Shown: positions 33,808-43,369 of the stretch, piece after piece
Layout: every line of letters starts with the position of its first letter
Numbering within the stretch: the first letter of the stretch is position 1
NCBI GenBank assembly: GCA_015232335.1
Contig: JADFZV010000007.1
Coordinates: forward strand, 1 to 64,000
Length of the DNA stretch: 64,000 bases
DNA from: Alphaproteobacteria bacterium
GTDB lineage: Bacteria > Pseudomonadota > Alphaproteobacteria > Rhodospirillales > WMHbin7
Direction of reading: 5' to 3'
Program-made: the position numbers and the translations under genes
Notes under the pieces: generated by a model
Database searches by the model: none
Seen by the model: only the letters and a program-made list of their open reading frames with translations
What the model was told of the DNA's origin: nothing

Positions 33808-35780
33808 CCCAGCAATTTCCCGGCGAAGAGAGACTTCCCACGCTGTTCCAGCCCTATCAGTGGGGCCGCTTCAAGCTTAAGAACCGCGTCAAATACGGGG
33901 CTTGCTGTGTGTCGAACTACAACGAGCGCGACGGCAGCATCACGCCTCGGGAGCTGGCCCGCACCCGCGTGATCTCGAAAACCGGCTGCGGCATGATCAC
34001 CAATCAGGGCGCCTATCCCGACCCACGGGGCGAGGGCAAGGCCTATTTCCGCCAAGTCGCCATTCACGACGACCGGTTCTTGCCGCAATTCGAAGAGATC
34101 GCCGGTTTCATCCATGAGGCGGGAGCCATGGCGATTCAGCAGATTCTGCATGCCGGGCGCTATGGCGGCATCGACCTTGGCTATTGCGTCCAGCCCTCGG
34201 TGGTGCCGCAAACCCTGCCCCACTTCCGCCCGCCCAGAGAGTTGAGCAAGGACGATATCCGCCAGACCATCCGCGAACATGCCGAGGCGGCCAAACGGTC
34301 CATCAGGGCCGGTTTCGACGGCACCGAGATCACCAGCTTCATGGGCGATCTGCTGGCCAATTTCTGCTCGCGCTTCACCAATCAACGCTCGGACGAATAT
34401 GGCGGCAGCATCCTGAATCGCGGCCGCTTCATGCGCGAGATGATTCAAGAGATCAAAGAGGCCACCCCCGACAATCCGCTGATCGTGCGCCTGAACGGCG
34501 TTGAGTTGATGGACCGCTGGGGCGGCAATTCCCAAGACGAATGTTTCGAGTTGATGAGCCAGGCCGCCGAATGTGGCGTCGACATGATCAGCGTGACCGT
34601 GGGCTGGCAGGAGGCCCCCGAATCCTCAATCGGGCGCGACATTCCGCCCGGCCACTGGAATTCTTTGGCGGCTCGGGCCAAGAAACTGTTGCCCGATATG
34701 CCGATCTGTTTCGGTGTGCGCCTGCCATCGCCTGAGATGGCAAATGACTGCATCGAGAAGGGTGATTTCGATCTGTGGGAGGTTTGCCGCCCGTTGCTTT
34801 CTGACCCCGAGATGCTGGAAAAGGTGCGCGAAGGCAGGGACGACGAGGTGCGCCGCTGCATCGGCTCGCTTAATTGCTTATCGCGCCTGTTTCGCGACCT
34901 GCCCTATACCTGCACGGTCAATCCGGCCTTGGGCCACGAGGTCGAACCCGAATACCACATCACGCCCGCCGCCGTAAAAAAGAAGGTGATGGTGATCGGC
35001 GCCGGTCCTGCCGGCATGGAATGCGCCATCGCGGCCAGAGGGCGCGGGCACGAGGTTACCGTGTTCGAAAAATCCGATCGCATCGGCGGTGCTTTGCTGG
35101 GTTATGCCTCGAACGATCTGGCCCACAAGGAGGACTTGCTCGACATCGTGCGCTATTACGAAACCATGGCGACAAAAAAGGGCATCGAGGTCAAATTCAA
35201 CACGGCCATGGACCCCAAATTGATGCGCAGCCTTCTGCATCAATATGACGTGGCAGTGGTGGCTGCAGGCGCTCGGGTCGAAACCGAACGCTACCCCGCC
35301 TGCAGGCAAGAGGGGCTGATGATGGATGCCAAGGATGTGGCCCTGGGAAAGAGCACTCCCGGCAAGCGCGTGGTTGTGCTGGGGGCTGGCAAGATCGGAC
35401 TGACCCTGGCCGAGGCGCTGGCCACTAAGGGCCATCAGGTAGCACTGGTGGAAGCGGACAAGCGCATCGCAGGCGATGTCATGCCCAGCTTCAAATGGCG
35501 CCATTCGCAATGGATTCAGGAATTGAAGATTCCGGCACATACTTCAAGCCGCGTGCTGTCCATCGGCGAGGGCGGTGTCTTGATCGGGAACGACAAGGGC
35601 GAGGAGACGTTCCTGCCCGCCGACACGGTGATCGCCGCAGGTCCCAGGCGGCCCAATCAGGAACTGATTCACGATCTGGAATGGATGATCGACGAAGTGC
35701 ATGGCTGCGGCGACGCCATGGTGCCCCGTGGCCTCACCCAGGCCATCCATTACGGCTACTGGCTGGGGGTGCGGATTTGA
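33804..35780 (+). CDS. 2,4-dienoyl-CoA reductase-like FMN/FAD flavoenzyme
   Basis: A 658-residue old-yellow-enzyme fusion of the FadH type: an FMN TIM barrel at about 1-345 (LHAGRYGG near 115, FSLNRG-like RFTNQRSDEYGGSILNRGR read from 190), a Cys cluster at 352-370, then FAD/NAD domains (VMVIGAGPAGMECAIAARG near 395, VVVLGAGKIGLTLAEAL near 525). The iron-sulfur cluster region is unusual: FadH has four Cys (C-x2-C-x3-C-x11-C), while here C352, S355, C358 and C370 leave three. It follows the ligase with an ATGA overlap, which suggests reduction of an unsaturated or aromatic CoA ester. 2-Enoate or naphthoyl-CoA-type reductases are alternatives. Confidence 0.86.
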   Translation: MTQQFPGEERLPTLFQPYQWGRFKLKNRVKYGACCVSNYNERDGSITPRELARTRVISKTGCGMITNQGAYPDPRGEGKAYFRQVAIHDDRFLPQFEEIAGFIHEAGAMAIQQILHAGRYGGIDLGYCVQPSVVPQTLPHFRPPRELSKDDIRQTIREHAEAAKRSIRAGFDGTEITSFMGDLLANFCSRFTNQRSDEYGGSILNRGRFMREMIQEIKEATPDNPLIVRLNGVELMDRWGGNSQDECFELMSQAAECGVDMISVTVGWQEAPESSIGRDIPPGHWNSLAARAKKLLPDMPICFGVRLPSPEMANDCIEKGDFDLWEVCRPLLSDPEMLEKVREGRDDEVRRCIGSLNCLSRLFRDLPYTCTVNPALGHEVEPEYHITPAAVKKKVMVIGAGPAGMECAIAARGRGHEVTVFEKSDRIGGALLGYASNDLAHKEDLLDIVRYYETMATKKGIEVKFNTAMDPKLMRSLLHQYDVAVVAAGARVETERYPACRQEGLMMDAKDVALGKSTPGKRVVVLGAGKIGLTLAEALATKGHQVALVEADKRIAGDVMPSFKWRHSQWIQELKIPAHTSSRVLSIGEGGVLIGNDKGEETFLPADTVIAAGPRRPNQELIHDLEWMIDEVHGCGDAMVPRGLTQAIHYGYWLGVRI

Positions 35781-36184
35781 CCCTGAGCCCCGCCATCTGG
35801 CAACCGGTGCTTGACCGCCACGCTTCGCTGTTCGAGGCGTTGGAGGATGGACGCTCGCTGGCCTTGCTCGACAAGGACACCTGGGATGCGGGACAGGGCG
35901 AGGCGTTGCACTGCAAGCTGGAAGGCGGGCACATGCAGGCCAGGGCCTCGGCCTGGGAGGGGGCCGCCAAAACGGATGCCGACATGCTGTTCGTGGGCCT
36001 GCGCGATTCCCTCGATCATCTGGAACAGGCCTCGCCCGATGCCCGCATGGGGGCACTTAAAGACCGCATCCACCAGGGCGATGTGCTGTTCTTCGTGATG
36101 CGCACGAAATGCACGCTGATCGATGCAGGCTGGGAGGATTTTCTGGACAGCCTGGGGCTGGCTTTCATGGGGGCCTGCCGATGA
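35777..36184 (+). CDS. Hypothetical protein in ligase/reductase operon
   Basis: The 135-residue product starts at TTG 35777, inside the reductase stop (TTGA), and I know no family for it. It begins TLSPAIWQPVLDRHASLFEAL, is acidic, and has Trp, His and Cys spread through it (LHCKLEGGHMQARAS, FVMRTKCTLIDAGWEDFLDSLG). No signal peptide or membrane segment. Tight coupling on both sides points to a role with the upstream flavoenzyme, perhaps as a small subunit or substrate-specific factor; this is inference. Confidence 0.7.
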   Translation: MTLSPAIWQPVLDRHASLFEALEDGRSLALLDKDTWDAGQGEALHCKLEGGHMQARASAWEGAAKTDADMLFVGLRDSLDHLEQASPDARMGALKDRIHQGDVLFFVMRTKCTLIDAGWEDFLDSLGLAFMGACR

Positions 36185-36369
36185 GCATCTTCTACAATCC
36201 GATGGGAGCACCCGAACTGGCCTGCGACCATTGCGGCTGCCGCTGGTATGATCGCATGACCAATGCCTGCTACGAATGCGGCCAGCCCGTCACCGAGGAG
36301 ATGGTGGCAGCGTTCAATCAGGCACTTTTGGAATTTCAGAAAAAACTCACCGGATCGATATCCACCTGA
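36181..36369 (+). CDS. Small zinc-ribbon-like protein
   Basis: A 62-residue protein starting in the previous stop (ATGA). Two Cys pairs, CDHCG near residue 15 and CYECG near 30, should bind one zinc (or an iron centre). The rest is a short amphipathic helix ([16 protein letters not shown]). Its coupling to the flavoenzyme operon suggests a rubredoxin- or ribbon-like accessory protein, but function is unknown. The 3' end overlaps the convergent priA gene by 34 bases. Confidence 0.72.
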   Translation: MSIFYNPMGAPELACDHCGCRWYDRMTNACYECGQPVTEEMVAAFNQALLEFQKKLTGSIST

Positions 36370-38507
36370 AGCCTCACCTGCTTGGCCAGGGGCACGGCGG
36401 CCAGCCAGGTGCGCAGATAGGTCTGCATCTTGACCCCCGGCGCCGCCTTGACCAGCAGGCGGGCGCGGTGGCGTCCGCGCAGGAGAGCGAGCGGGGCTGG
36501 GGCAGGTCCCAGCACCTCCACCCCTTCTTGCCGGGGGGCGGCATAGGCCAGGGCATGGGCGGCCCTGGCCGTCATGGCCGGGTCAGGGCTGGAGACGATA
36601 ATCCCCGCCAGCCGCCCAAAGGGCGGCATGCCCGCCTTTTTGCGCTCCTGGGCCTCAGCTTCCAGGAAACAATCGATATTGCCGCTGGCCAGGGCCGCCA
36701 TAACGGGATGCTCGGGCTGCCAGGTTTGCAGCAGCACCCGCCCCGGCTTTTCAGCGCGACCGGCACGCCCCGCCACCTGCCAGAGCAACTGGAAACTCTT
36801 CTCGGCAGCGCGCAGATCGCCCCCTTCCAATCCCAGATCGGCATCGACCACGCCCACCAAGGTCAATTGCGGGAAGTGATGGCCCTTGGCCACCATCTGG
36901 GTACCAATCAAAATGTCGATCTCATGACGCTCCATGCGCCCCACCAGTTCCGTGATGGCCCTGGGGCTTTCCATCAGGTCGCTGGCCATCACCTCGACGC
37001 GGGCTTGGGGAAAGCGGGCCATCGCCTCCTCGGCCAGCCGCTCGACGCCGGGACCAAGTGCCACCAGCGTTTCCTTCTCGCCGCAGGAAGGGCAGGCCTC
37101 GGGCGGGGGCAGGCTGTGGCCGCAGTGATGGCAGACCAGTTTGCGCCCCGCCCGATGCTCAACCATCCAGGCCGTGCAGTTGGGGCATTGAAAGCGAAAG
37201 CCGCAGGCCCGGCACAGGGTCAGCGGCGCATAACCCCGCCGGTTCAGGAACAAAAGCGACTGCTCGCCCGCCTTCAAACAGGCATCCAGCGCCTGCACCA
37301 AAGGCTCCGACAGCCAGGCATTGCGCCTGGGCGGATATTTGCGCATGTCGATGCGCTTGATCTCGGGCAGTTGGGCCGCACCATGGCGCTCGGGCAGATG
37401 CAGGCGCCGATAGCGCCCCTGTTGAACATTGGCCGAGGTCTCCAAGGATGGTGTCGCCGTGGCCAGCAGACAGGGGATGCCTCCCAGATGGGCCCGCACC
37501 ACCGCCATGTCGCGGGCGTGATAGATCACACCCTCTTCTTGCTTGAAGGCCTGATCATGCTCCTCGTCCACCACGATCAGGCCCAGATCGGGATAGGGCA
37601 AAAAGAGGGCCGATCTGGCCCCCACCACCACCCGAGCCTCACCTTGGGCCACCGCCCGCCAGGTATCGCGCCTTCTTGCAGGCGTAATCTCGGAATGCCA
37701 GACGGCGGGCGCGGTGCCAAAGCGCGCGCGAAAGCGTTCCAGCCATTGGGCCGAGAGGGCAATCTCGGGCAGCAGCACCAGCACCTGGCGCCCCCGTTGC
37801 AACGCCGCCGCAATCGCCTCGAAATAAACCTCTGTCTTGCCCGAGCCGGTCACACCGTCCAGCAGGGACACGACATAGGCCTGATCCAGACACAACTGCT
37901 GTGCCGCCAGGGCCTGATCGGCTGAAAGTACGGGCCCCGGCAGATGCGCATCGGGGGGATGGAACAGACGGGGCGGCATCAGAGAAGCCTCGGCCAGAGC
38001 CCCCAGCTTGATCAGATCGCGCACGGCCCCCGTTCCCACCCCGGCCTCCTTGGCGATTTCGCCAACCGCCCTGGGCGGTCCCCCCTGCAATACCTCTCTG
38101 ATCCGCAGGCGGGCAGGCGTCGCTTTCAGCCCTTCCATCTCGCGCCAGGAATAGGCTGGCTGGGCTTTCACCGGCTCCAGCGCCTCGGGCACACTTAGGG
38201 CCATTTTCAGAACAGCGCCCGGGGGCGACAGCGTATAGGCCGCCACCCAATCGATGAAGCGCCGGGATGTTTCGGGCAAGAAGGGCAGATCAAGCACCGC
38301 CTCGATGGGCTTCAGGCGCGTCTCGGGCACATCGCCGGGCTGGCCCTCCCAGGCCACGCCGATCAGATAACGATTCCCTAACGGAACGCGCACATACTGG
38401 CCCGGCCTTACGTCAAGTCCTTCGGGAACGGCATAGTCGTAGGCCCCTGCCAGCGGCAAGGGCAAAAGGACCGGAATGCGGCGGATTGTGGCGGGCAGGG
38501 CGAACAT
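36336..38507 (-). CDS. priA: Primosomal protein N' (replication restart helicase PriA)
   Basis: PriA reloads the replicative helicase at stalled forks. The 723-residue protein has the N-terminal DNA-binding domain ([20 protein letters not shown]), the Walker [19 protein letters not shown] near 215, the DEAH-like box VVDEEHD near 315, and the zinc-binding Cys clusters ([14 protein letters not shown] and CHHCG, CPSCG near 430-475), followed by helicase motifs ([25 protein letters not shown]). Length is standard. It stands alone on the minus strand. Confidence 0.96.
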   Translation of the reverse strand: MFALPATIRRIPVLLPLPLAGAYDYAVPEGLDVRPGQYVRVPLGNRYLIGVAWEGQPGDVPETRLKPIEAVLDLPFLPETSRRFIDWVAAYTLSPPGAVLKMALSVPEALEPVKAQPAYSWREMEGLKATPARLRIREVLQGGPPRAVGEIAKEAGVGTGAVRDLIKLGALAEASLMPPRLFHPPDAHLPGPVLSADQALAAQQLCLDQAYVVSLLDGVTGSGKTEVYFEAIAAALQRGRQVLVLLPEIALSAQWLERFRARFGTAPAVWHSEITPARRRDTWRAVAQGEARVVVGARSALFLPYPDLGLIVVDEEHDQAFKQEEGVIYHARDMAVVRAHLGGIPCLLATATPSLETSANVQQGRYRRLHLPERHGAAQLPEIKRIDMRKYPPRRNAWLSEPLVQALDACLKAGEQSLLFLNRRGYAPLTLCRACGFRFQCPNCTAWMVEHRAGRKLVCHHCGHSLPPPEACPSCGEKETLVALGPGVERLAEEAMARFPQARVEVMASDLMESPRAITELVGRMERHEIDILIGTQMVAKGHHFPQLTLVGVVDADLGLEGGDLRAAEKSFQLLWQVAGRAGRAEKPGRVLLQTWQPEHPVMAALASGNIDCFLEAEAQERKKAGMPPFGRLAGIIVSSPDPAMTARAAHALAYAAPRQEGVEVLGPAPAPLALLRGRHRARLLVKAAPGVKMQTYLRTWLAAVPLAKQVRLQVDIDPVSFF

Positions 38508-38543
38508 GCGCTAAGGTTAACAGTCTTGAGGGAAAACGGCATT

Positions 38544-39221
38544 ATGAGCGACAAGCCTGGCGAGATCGACCCCATTTCGGTCCTGAAGTTCCTGGAACAG
38601 AACCCGGATTTTCTGTCCAACCACCCCCAGGCCCTGGACATGCTGGCCCCGCCCGAACGCTTCGACGGGCGGCGCGTGGTCGATATGCAGAACATGATGA
38701 TGCGCCGCCTGCAAGAACGCATGGAGCGCTTGCGGGCCGATGCCGGCGAGGTGGTGGCCATCACCCGGGCCAACCTCTCCAGCCAGGCGCGCACCCATGC
38801 CGTGGTTCTGGCTCTTATGGAATCCCAGGACGTAAACGCTTTCCTGCGCGTGATCGCCGAGGACCTGCCGATGCTGCTGGATCTCGACGCCGCCGTACTG
38901 GCCTTCGAGGAAGACATCTTTCCCGAATTTCATTCCCCGATCATCGCCAGGATCGAGACCGGAACGGTGGCCGAGCTGATGCTGGGCAAGGAAGCATTGC
39001 TCAGGGCCAGCCTGGCCGTCGAGGAGGGGCTTTACGGTGCTGCCGCCCCCCTGGTGCTCTCGGACGGCCTGGGCCGTCTGTCGGTCAATGGCGTGCCGGG
39101 CCTGATGTGCCTGGGCTCGCGCTATGAAGGCATGTTCGAACCCGGACAGGGGCTTGACCTGTTTCTTTTCCTGGCCCGCGCCATCGAACGCATGGCCGAG
39201 CGGGTCTTGAACAACCGATGA
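38544..39221 (+). CDS. DUF484 family protein
   Basis: A 225-residue protein of DUF484, a GAF-like domain often encoded next to xerC. The N-terminus DPISVLKFLEQNPDFLSNHPQAL is diagnostic, followed by a helix with FDGRRVVDMQNMMMRRLQERM and a GAF-like part from about 90. ATG 38544 is used; TTG 18 bases earlier is possible. Function is unknown in the family; a link with chromosome dimer resolution is suggested only by the neighbourhood. The stop overlaps xerC (ATGA). Confidence 0.85.
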   Translation: MSDKPGEIDPISVLKFLEQNPDFLSNHPQALDMLAPPERFDGRRVVDMQNMMMRRLQERMERLRADAGEVVAITRANLSSQARTHAVVLALMESQDVNAFLRVIAEDLPMLLDLDAAVLAFEEDIFPEFHSPIIARIETGTVAELMLGKEALLRASLAVEEGLYGAAAPLVLSDGLGRLSVNGVPGLMCLGSRYEGMFEPGQGLDLFLFLARAIERMAERVLNNR

Positions 39222-40156
39222 CCGATCTGGCCGCTACGGCGGCACCTGATGTCTTGGCCGCTGCCGAAGACTGGCTTGGCTGGCTGGCCTCGGAAAAAAG
39301 GTCGTCCCGGCACACGGTCGATGCCTATCGGCGCGATCTTGCCCTCTTCCTCGGTTTCCTGGCCCAGCATCTGGGCGGGCCTGCCTCGCTGGAGGGGTTG
39401 AACGGCTTGAAACCCTTCGACCTGCGCGCCTTTCTGGCCAAACGCGCGGGCGAGAAGATCGCCCGCAGCTCGATCGCGCGTGAGATGTCGGCTCTGCGCG
39501 GTTTCTTTCGCCATCTCGACCGCAGGGGGTTGGTCCATAATCCGGCCATCGCCGCCATCCGTTCGCCCAAGCTGCCCCGCCAGTTGCCCAAGGCCCTGGG
39601 GACCGAGGATGCCCTAGCCACGTTGGAAGCAACCCGGGAATTGAATCAGCCCGCCTGGATGATGGCTCGCGATCAGGCCCTGTTCTCGCTGCTCTATGGC
39701 GCCGGACTGCGCCTGGGCGAGGCGCTTGGCTTGAAGCGGTGCGATCTGCCCCTGGGCGAGGCGATGGCAATCACCGGCAAGGGCGGCAAAACCCGCATCG
39801 TGCCCATCCTGTCCCAGATTTCAGAAGCCGTAAGCATCTATGTCGCCCAATGCCCCTTTCAGGGAGACCCTGAGACTCCACTGTTCGTGGGAGCACGGGG
39901 CGGGCCTTTGAATCCCGGCGTCGTGCAGCGCCAGATGCGCCGGGTGCGCGTCCTATTGGGCCTGCCCGAAAGCGCGACGCCGCATGCGCTGCGTCACAGC
40001 TTCGCCACCCATCTTCTGGGATCGGGGGGCGATCTGCGCACCATTCAGGAATTGCTGGGCCACGCCTCGCTGTCCACCACCCAGTGCTATACGGCGGTGG
40101 ACGAGGCCAGCCTGATGCGCACCTACAACGCGGCACATCCCAGGGCGCAAAAATAG
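39218..40156 (+). CDS. xerC: Site-specific tyrosine recombinase XerC
   Basis: XerC with XerD resolves chromosome dimers at dif. The 312-residue protein has an N-terminal SAM-like core-binding domain (LAAEDWLGWLASEKRSS to about 105) and the catalytic domain with Arg in GAGLRLGEALGL near 170, Lys in TGKGGKTRIVP, His-x2-Arg in HALRHSFATHLL near 255, GHASLSTTQ and the nucleophile Tyr in CYTAVD near 292. Chromosomal context with DUF484 and priA argues for the housekeeping recombinase rather than an integrase. Confidence 0.93.
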   Translation: MTDLAATAAPDVLAAAEDWLGWLASEKRSSRHTVDAYRRDLALFLGFLAQHLGGPASLEGLNGLKPFDLRAFLAKRAGEKIARSSIAREMSALRGFFRHLDRRGLVHNPAIAAIRSPKLPRQLPKALGTEDALATLEATRELNQPAWMMARDQALFSLLYGAGLRLGEALGLKRCDLPLGEAMAITGKGGKTRIVPILSQISEAVSIYVAQCPFQGDPETPLFVGARGGPLNPGVVQRQMRRVRVLLGLPESATPHALRHSFATHLLGSGGDLRTIQELLGHASLSTTQCYTAVDEASLMRTYNAAHPRAQK

Positions 40157-40162
40157 ATCCGT

Positions 40163-41992
40163 CTATCTTCCCGCGTTGGCCTTGCTTTTGGACAAAGCCT
40201 CTGCCTTGGCCGCGTCGATCCACCAGCTATCGAACTGGAAGCCCTGGCGCGGCGTTGTGGCGGGACGTCCGAACTTGTCCCAATAGGCGACACGGTCATA
40301 GGCGATGTGCCAATGCGGCACCACGTAATGCCCCCAAACCAGCACCCGGTCGAGAGCGCGCACCCGGCTGACCAGGGCTTCGCGGTCGGGAGCCGCAATC
40401 ACCAGATCGATCAGCTGATCGGCCACCGGGTCCTTGAGCCCGATGGAATTGCGCGAGCCCCGCATGGCGGCCGCCTGCGAGCCAAAGAATTCGCGCAATT
40501 CGTTGCCGGGCGATTCCGAAGCTCCCCACAGATCGACCGTCATGTCGAACTCGAAGGCGTCGGTGCGGCTTTTGTACTGCGCGGTATCGAGTGTGCGCAC
40601 ACTGGCCTCGATACCCAGTTTCTTCAGGTTTTCGACATAGGGCAGTGCGATGCGCTCGAAGGCGGGCGAGCCTAGAAGAATCTCGAAGCTGAAGGGAGCA
40701 CCCGTTTTTTCATTGACCAGCCTGCGCTCCTTCACCTCCCAGCCCGCCTCTTTCAGAAGGCCCAGGGCGGCGCGCAAATTTTCGCGCGGATTGCCGTCGC
40801 CATTGGTGGCGGGCGCCTTGAAAGCCTGGGAAAAGACTTCGGGTGGCAGCTTGTCCTTGAAGGGCTCCAGCAGCTTTAGTTCCTGAGGGCTGGGCAGTCC
40901 ACTCGCGGCTAGATCCGAATTGGCGAAATAGCTTTGGGTGCGTGTGTACTGGCCGTAAAAGAGATTCTTGTTGGACCATTCGAAATCGAAGGCCAGGCCC
41001 ATGGCTTGGCGCACGCGCCGATCCTGAAACAGAGGGCGGCGCTGATTCATCACGAAACCTTGCATGCCGACGGGACGCTGGTTGGCGATGGTCTCGGCCT
41101 TCATCAATCCCGATTTCACCCCTGGTGCGTCCTTGTACTCGGTCGCCCATTTCTTGGATTCATTTTCCTGGCGGAAATCATATTCGCCCGCCTTCAGGGC
41201 TTCCAGCGCCACCGTGGCGTCGCGGTAGACATCGATGCGGATGCGATCGAAATTATGCCGCCCCTTCATCACCGCAAGATCCCTGGCCCAGAAATCGGGA
41301 TCGCGCCGATAGGTGATGGCGCGCCCGGGTTCGACGCTTTCCACCCGGTAGGGTCCGCTGCCCACCGGGGGCTCTTGCGTGGTTTCTTCGAAATTGCGCT
41401 TGGCCCAGTAGGCCTTGGAGAGGATGGGCATCTGGCCCACGATCAGGGGCAGTTCGCGGTTGGCCTCACCTGCGAAGGTGAATTTCACCTTTCTGGACTC
41501 CAACACTTCGGCCTTGGCAACACCCGCATAATAAAGCCGGTAGAAGGGGGCCCCTTTGGTCTTCAGCGAGGTGAAGGAGAAAACCACATCCTCGGCCATC
41601 ACTGGCTTGCCATCGTGAAATTTCGCACTGGGGCGCAGATTAAAGATCACCCAGGAACGGTCGTCGGGCATTTCGACCGATTCCGCGACATAGCCGTATT
41701 CGCTGAAAGGCTCGTCGGCGGAAGCCGCCAGCAGGGTCGAAAACAAGAGGCCGATATCGGTGGGCGGAATGCCCTTGACGATGAAGGGATTCAAGCTGTC
41801 GAAGGTGCCGATCTGGGCCATGCGCACCTCGCCGCCCTTGGGCGCCTGCGGATTCACATAATCGAAATGCTTGAAGTCTGGCCCGTATTTCGGAGAACTG
41901 TGCATCGCGATGCCGTGGACGGGTTTGACCTCGCCAGACTGGGCCAGCGAAGGAACAAATGCTAGGGCAAGAAGCAGGAACAGATGTTTCAT
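40163..41992 (-). CDS. Extracellular solute-binding protein, oligopeptide type (family 5, YejA-like)
   Basis: A 609-residue periplasmic binding protein with a signal peptide (MKHLFLLLALAFVPSLAQSG). HGIAMHSSPKYGPDFKHFDYVNP near 25-50 and LNPFIVKG are typical of YejA-like peptide/microcin-C-type binding proteins; FNLRPSAKFHDGKPVMAEDV near 135 is the family 5 signature. No permease or ATPase gene is adjacent, so it must use a transporter encoded elsewhere or act alone. It is coupled to the upstream phosphatase gene by an ATGA overlap and is convergent with xerC, six bases apart. Confidence 0.9.
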   Translation of the reverse strand: MKHLFLLLALAFVPSLAQSGEVKPVHGIAMHSSPKYGPDFKHFDYVNPQAPKGGEVRMAQIGTFDSLNPFIVKGIPPTDIGLLFSTLLAASADEPFSEYGYVAESVEMPDDRSWVIFNLRPSAKFHDGKPVMAEDVVFSFTSLKTKGAPFYRLYYAGVAKAEVLESRKVKFTFAGEANRELPLIVGQMPILSKAYWAKRNFEETTQEPPVGSGPYRVESVEPGRAITYRRDPDFWARDLAVMKGRHNFDRIRIDVYRDATVALEALKAGEYDFRQENESKKWATEYKDAPGVKSGLMKAETIANQRPVGMQGFVMNQRRPLFQDRRVRQAMGLAFDFEWSNKNLFYGQYTRTQSYFANSDLAASGLPSPQELKLLEPFKDKLPPEVFSQAFKAPATNGDGNPRENLRAALGLLKEAGWEVKERRLVNEKTGAPFSFEILLGSPAFERIALPYVENLKKLGIEASVRTLDTAQYKSRTDAFEFDMTVDLWGASESPGNELREFFGSQAAAMRGSRNSIGLKDPVADQLIDLVIAAPDREALVSRVRALDRVLVWGHYVVPHWHIAYDRVAYWDKFGRPATTPRQGFQFDSWWIDAAKAEALSKSKANAGR

Positions 41993-42753
41993 GAATTGAG
42001 AATCTCCAAGGCCTGGGCATGGGCGCGCTTATCGCCCGCCGCCAGAACGCGCCCTGACGATGTCAAGGTCAGGGGGGCACCTTCCCAGTCGGTAACGATG
42101 CCGCCCGCGGCCTCGATCACCGGCACCACGGCGGCATAGTCATAGGGTTTCAGATTGGCCTCGCAGACCAGATCGACAAAGCCGGTGGCCAAGAGCGCAT
42201 AGGCATAGCAATCGGCGCCATAGCGCGGCAGCTTAACCGATTTGCGCAACCGCTCGAACATCTGCACCTCGTCGCCCGAAAACATCTCGGGGCCGGTGGC
42301 ATAAAGTGCGGCCTTTTTTACATCGTCGCAAGGGCGCACCTGAACCCGTGTCCCGTTCAGCCTGGTGTCCTGACCCGAAACGCCCAGCCAGCGCTCGCGC
42401 GTTACCGGCTGGTCGATCACGCCCAGCACGGGCCGGTCCCCTTCCCACAAGCCGATCAAAGTGCCGAAGCTGGGCTTGCCGGTAATGAAGGCCCGAGTGC
42501 CATCCACCGGATCAAGCACCCAGACATAGCGGGCGTCCAGACGCTCATTGCCGAATTCCTCGCCCAGAATGCCGTGTTCGGGAAAGCGTTTTGTGATGAG
42601 GGTGCGCATGACGCGCTCGGCCTCGCGATCGGCGATAGTAACCGGACTTTCGTCGGCCTTGTCATCGACGGCAATGGGATGGCGCCAGTATTTCAGAATC
42701 TCGGCCCCAGCCGCATCGGCCAATTGATGGGCCAGTTCCTGAAACGCATCCAT
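41989..42753 (-). CDS. hisN: Inositol-monophosphatase-family phosphatase, probably histidinol-phosphatase
   Basis: A 254-residue Mg-dependent phosphatase: GEEFGNERLDARYVWVLDPVDGTRAFITG near 60-90 contains the metal-binding Glu and the DPVDGT motif, and the late motif KPYDYAAVVPVIEAAGG is near 205. The form with FITGKPSFGTLIGL is that of HisN-type enzymes, which dephosphorylate histidinol phosphate; inositol or PAP phosphatase activity cannot be excluded. It sits between cytochrome c and a solute-binding protein with almost no spacing. Confidence 0.85.
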   Translation of the reverse strand: MDAFQELAHQLADAAGAEILKYWRHPIAVDDKADESPVTIADREAERVMRTLITKRFPEHGILGEEFGNERLDARYVWVLDPVDGTRAFITGKPSFGTLIGLWEGDRPVLGVIDQPVTRERWLGVSGQDTRLNGTRVQVRPCDDVKKAALYATGPEMFSGDEVQMFERLRKSVKLPRYGADCYAYALLATGFVDLVCEANLKPYDYAAVVPVIEAAGGIVTDWEGAPLTLTSSGRVLAAGDKRAHAQALEILNS

Positions 42754-42754
42754 C

Positions 42755-43300
42755 CTAGTTCGCCCCCAGCGTCTTCAGATAGGCGATAAGGTCGGCCCGC
42801 TCCTCTGCCTTGGCCAGCCCCTTGAAGCTCATGCGGTTGCCGGGCACGGCCTTGGCGGGATCGGTCAGATAGGTGTCGAGCAGGGCCTCGGTCCAGGGCT
42901 CGCCACTCGATTTCATGGCGTCGGAATATTTGAAGCCCGCCGCACTGGCCCTGGCGCGGCCCACGATGCCCGCCAGATTGGGCCCCACCCGATGCTTGCC
43001 GCCAGCCTCGGCGGTATGGCAGTTGACACACTGGCGAAACACCTTGAGCCCCGGCTTGGCATCGCTTGAAGCGGCAGGGACTGGCTGGGGGGTGGCTGCG
43101 GGGGCAGGAGCGGCATCGGCCACGGGTGCGGGTGCTGTAGGGGCCGAGGCCGCAACAGGCGCAGGCGCCGGGGCCTTATGGCCGCCAGGATAGACCAGAT
43201 CGACCCCAAAATGCAGCAGCAGGGCGAACAGGACGGCCCCCGCCAAGCCCCCGGCCCAGGCTAGGCAGGCATTCAGGCAAGAACAGCGGTTTTCGCCCAT
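42755..43300 (-). CDS. Membrane-anchored c-type cytochrome
   Basis: A 181-residue protein with an N-terminal membrane anchor (WAGGLAGAVLFALLLHFGVDL), an Ala/Pro-rich spacer of about 45 residues, and a class I cytochrome c domain: heme motif CVNCH near 99 and axial Met in GNRMSFKGL near 158. This is the layout of CycM-like cytochromes that connect the bc1 complex to terminal oxidases. It might feed the CuA subunit at 26864-27346, although the genes are 15 kb apart; that is only a possibility. Confidence 0.9.
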   Translation of the reverse strand: MGENRCSCLNACLAWAGGLAGAVLFALLLHFGVDLVYPGGHKAPAPAPVAASAPTAPAPVADAAPAPAATPQPVPAASSDAKPGLKVFRQCVNCHTAEAGGKHRVGPNLAGIVGRARASAAGFKYSDAMKSSGEPWTEALLDTYLTDPAKAVPGNRMSFKGLAKAEERADLIAYLKTLGAN

Positions 43301-43369
43301 GGCGTCTCTCCCCTTTTGTCGAAGATGCTGACAGGGTTATAGTAGCCTAGCAACGAGTAAGAAAGACAG

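Noticed and set aside
36276..37925. Plus-strand open frame opposite priA
   Set aside because: Antisense to the helicase gene; composition typical of a GC-rich shadow frame.
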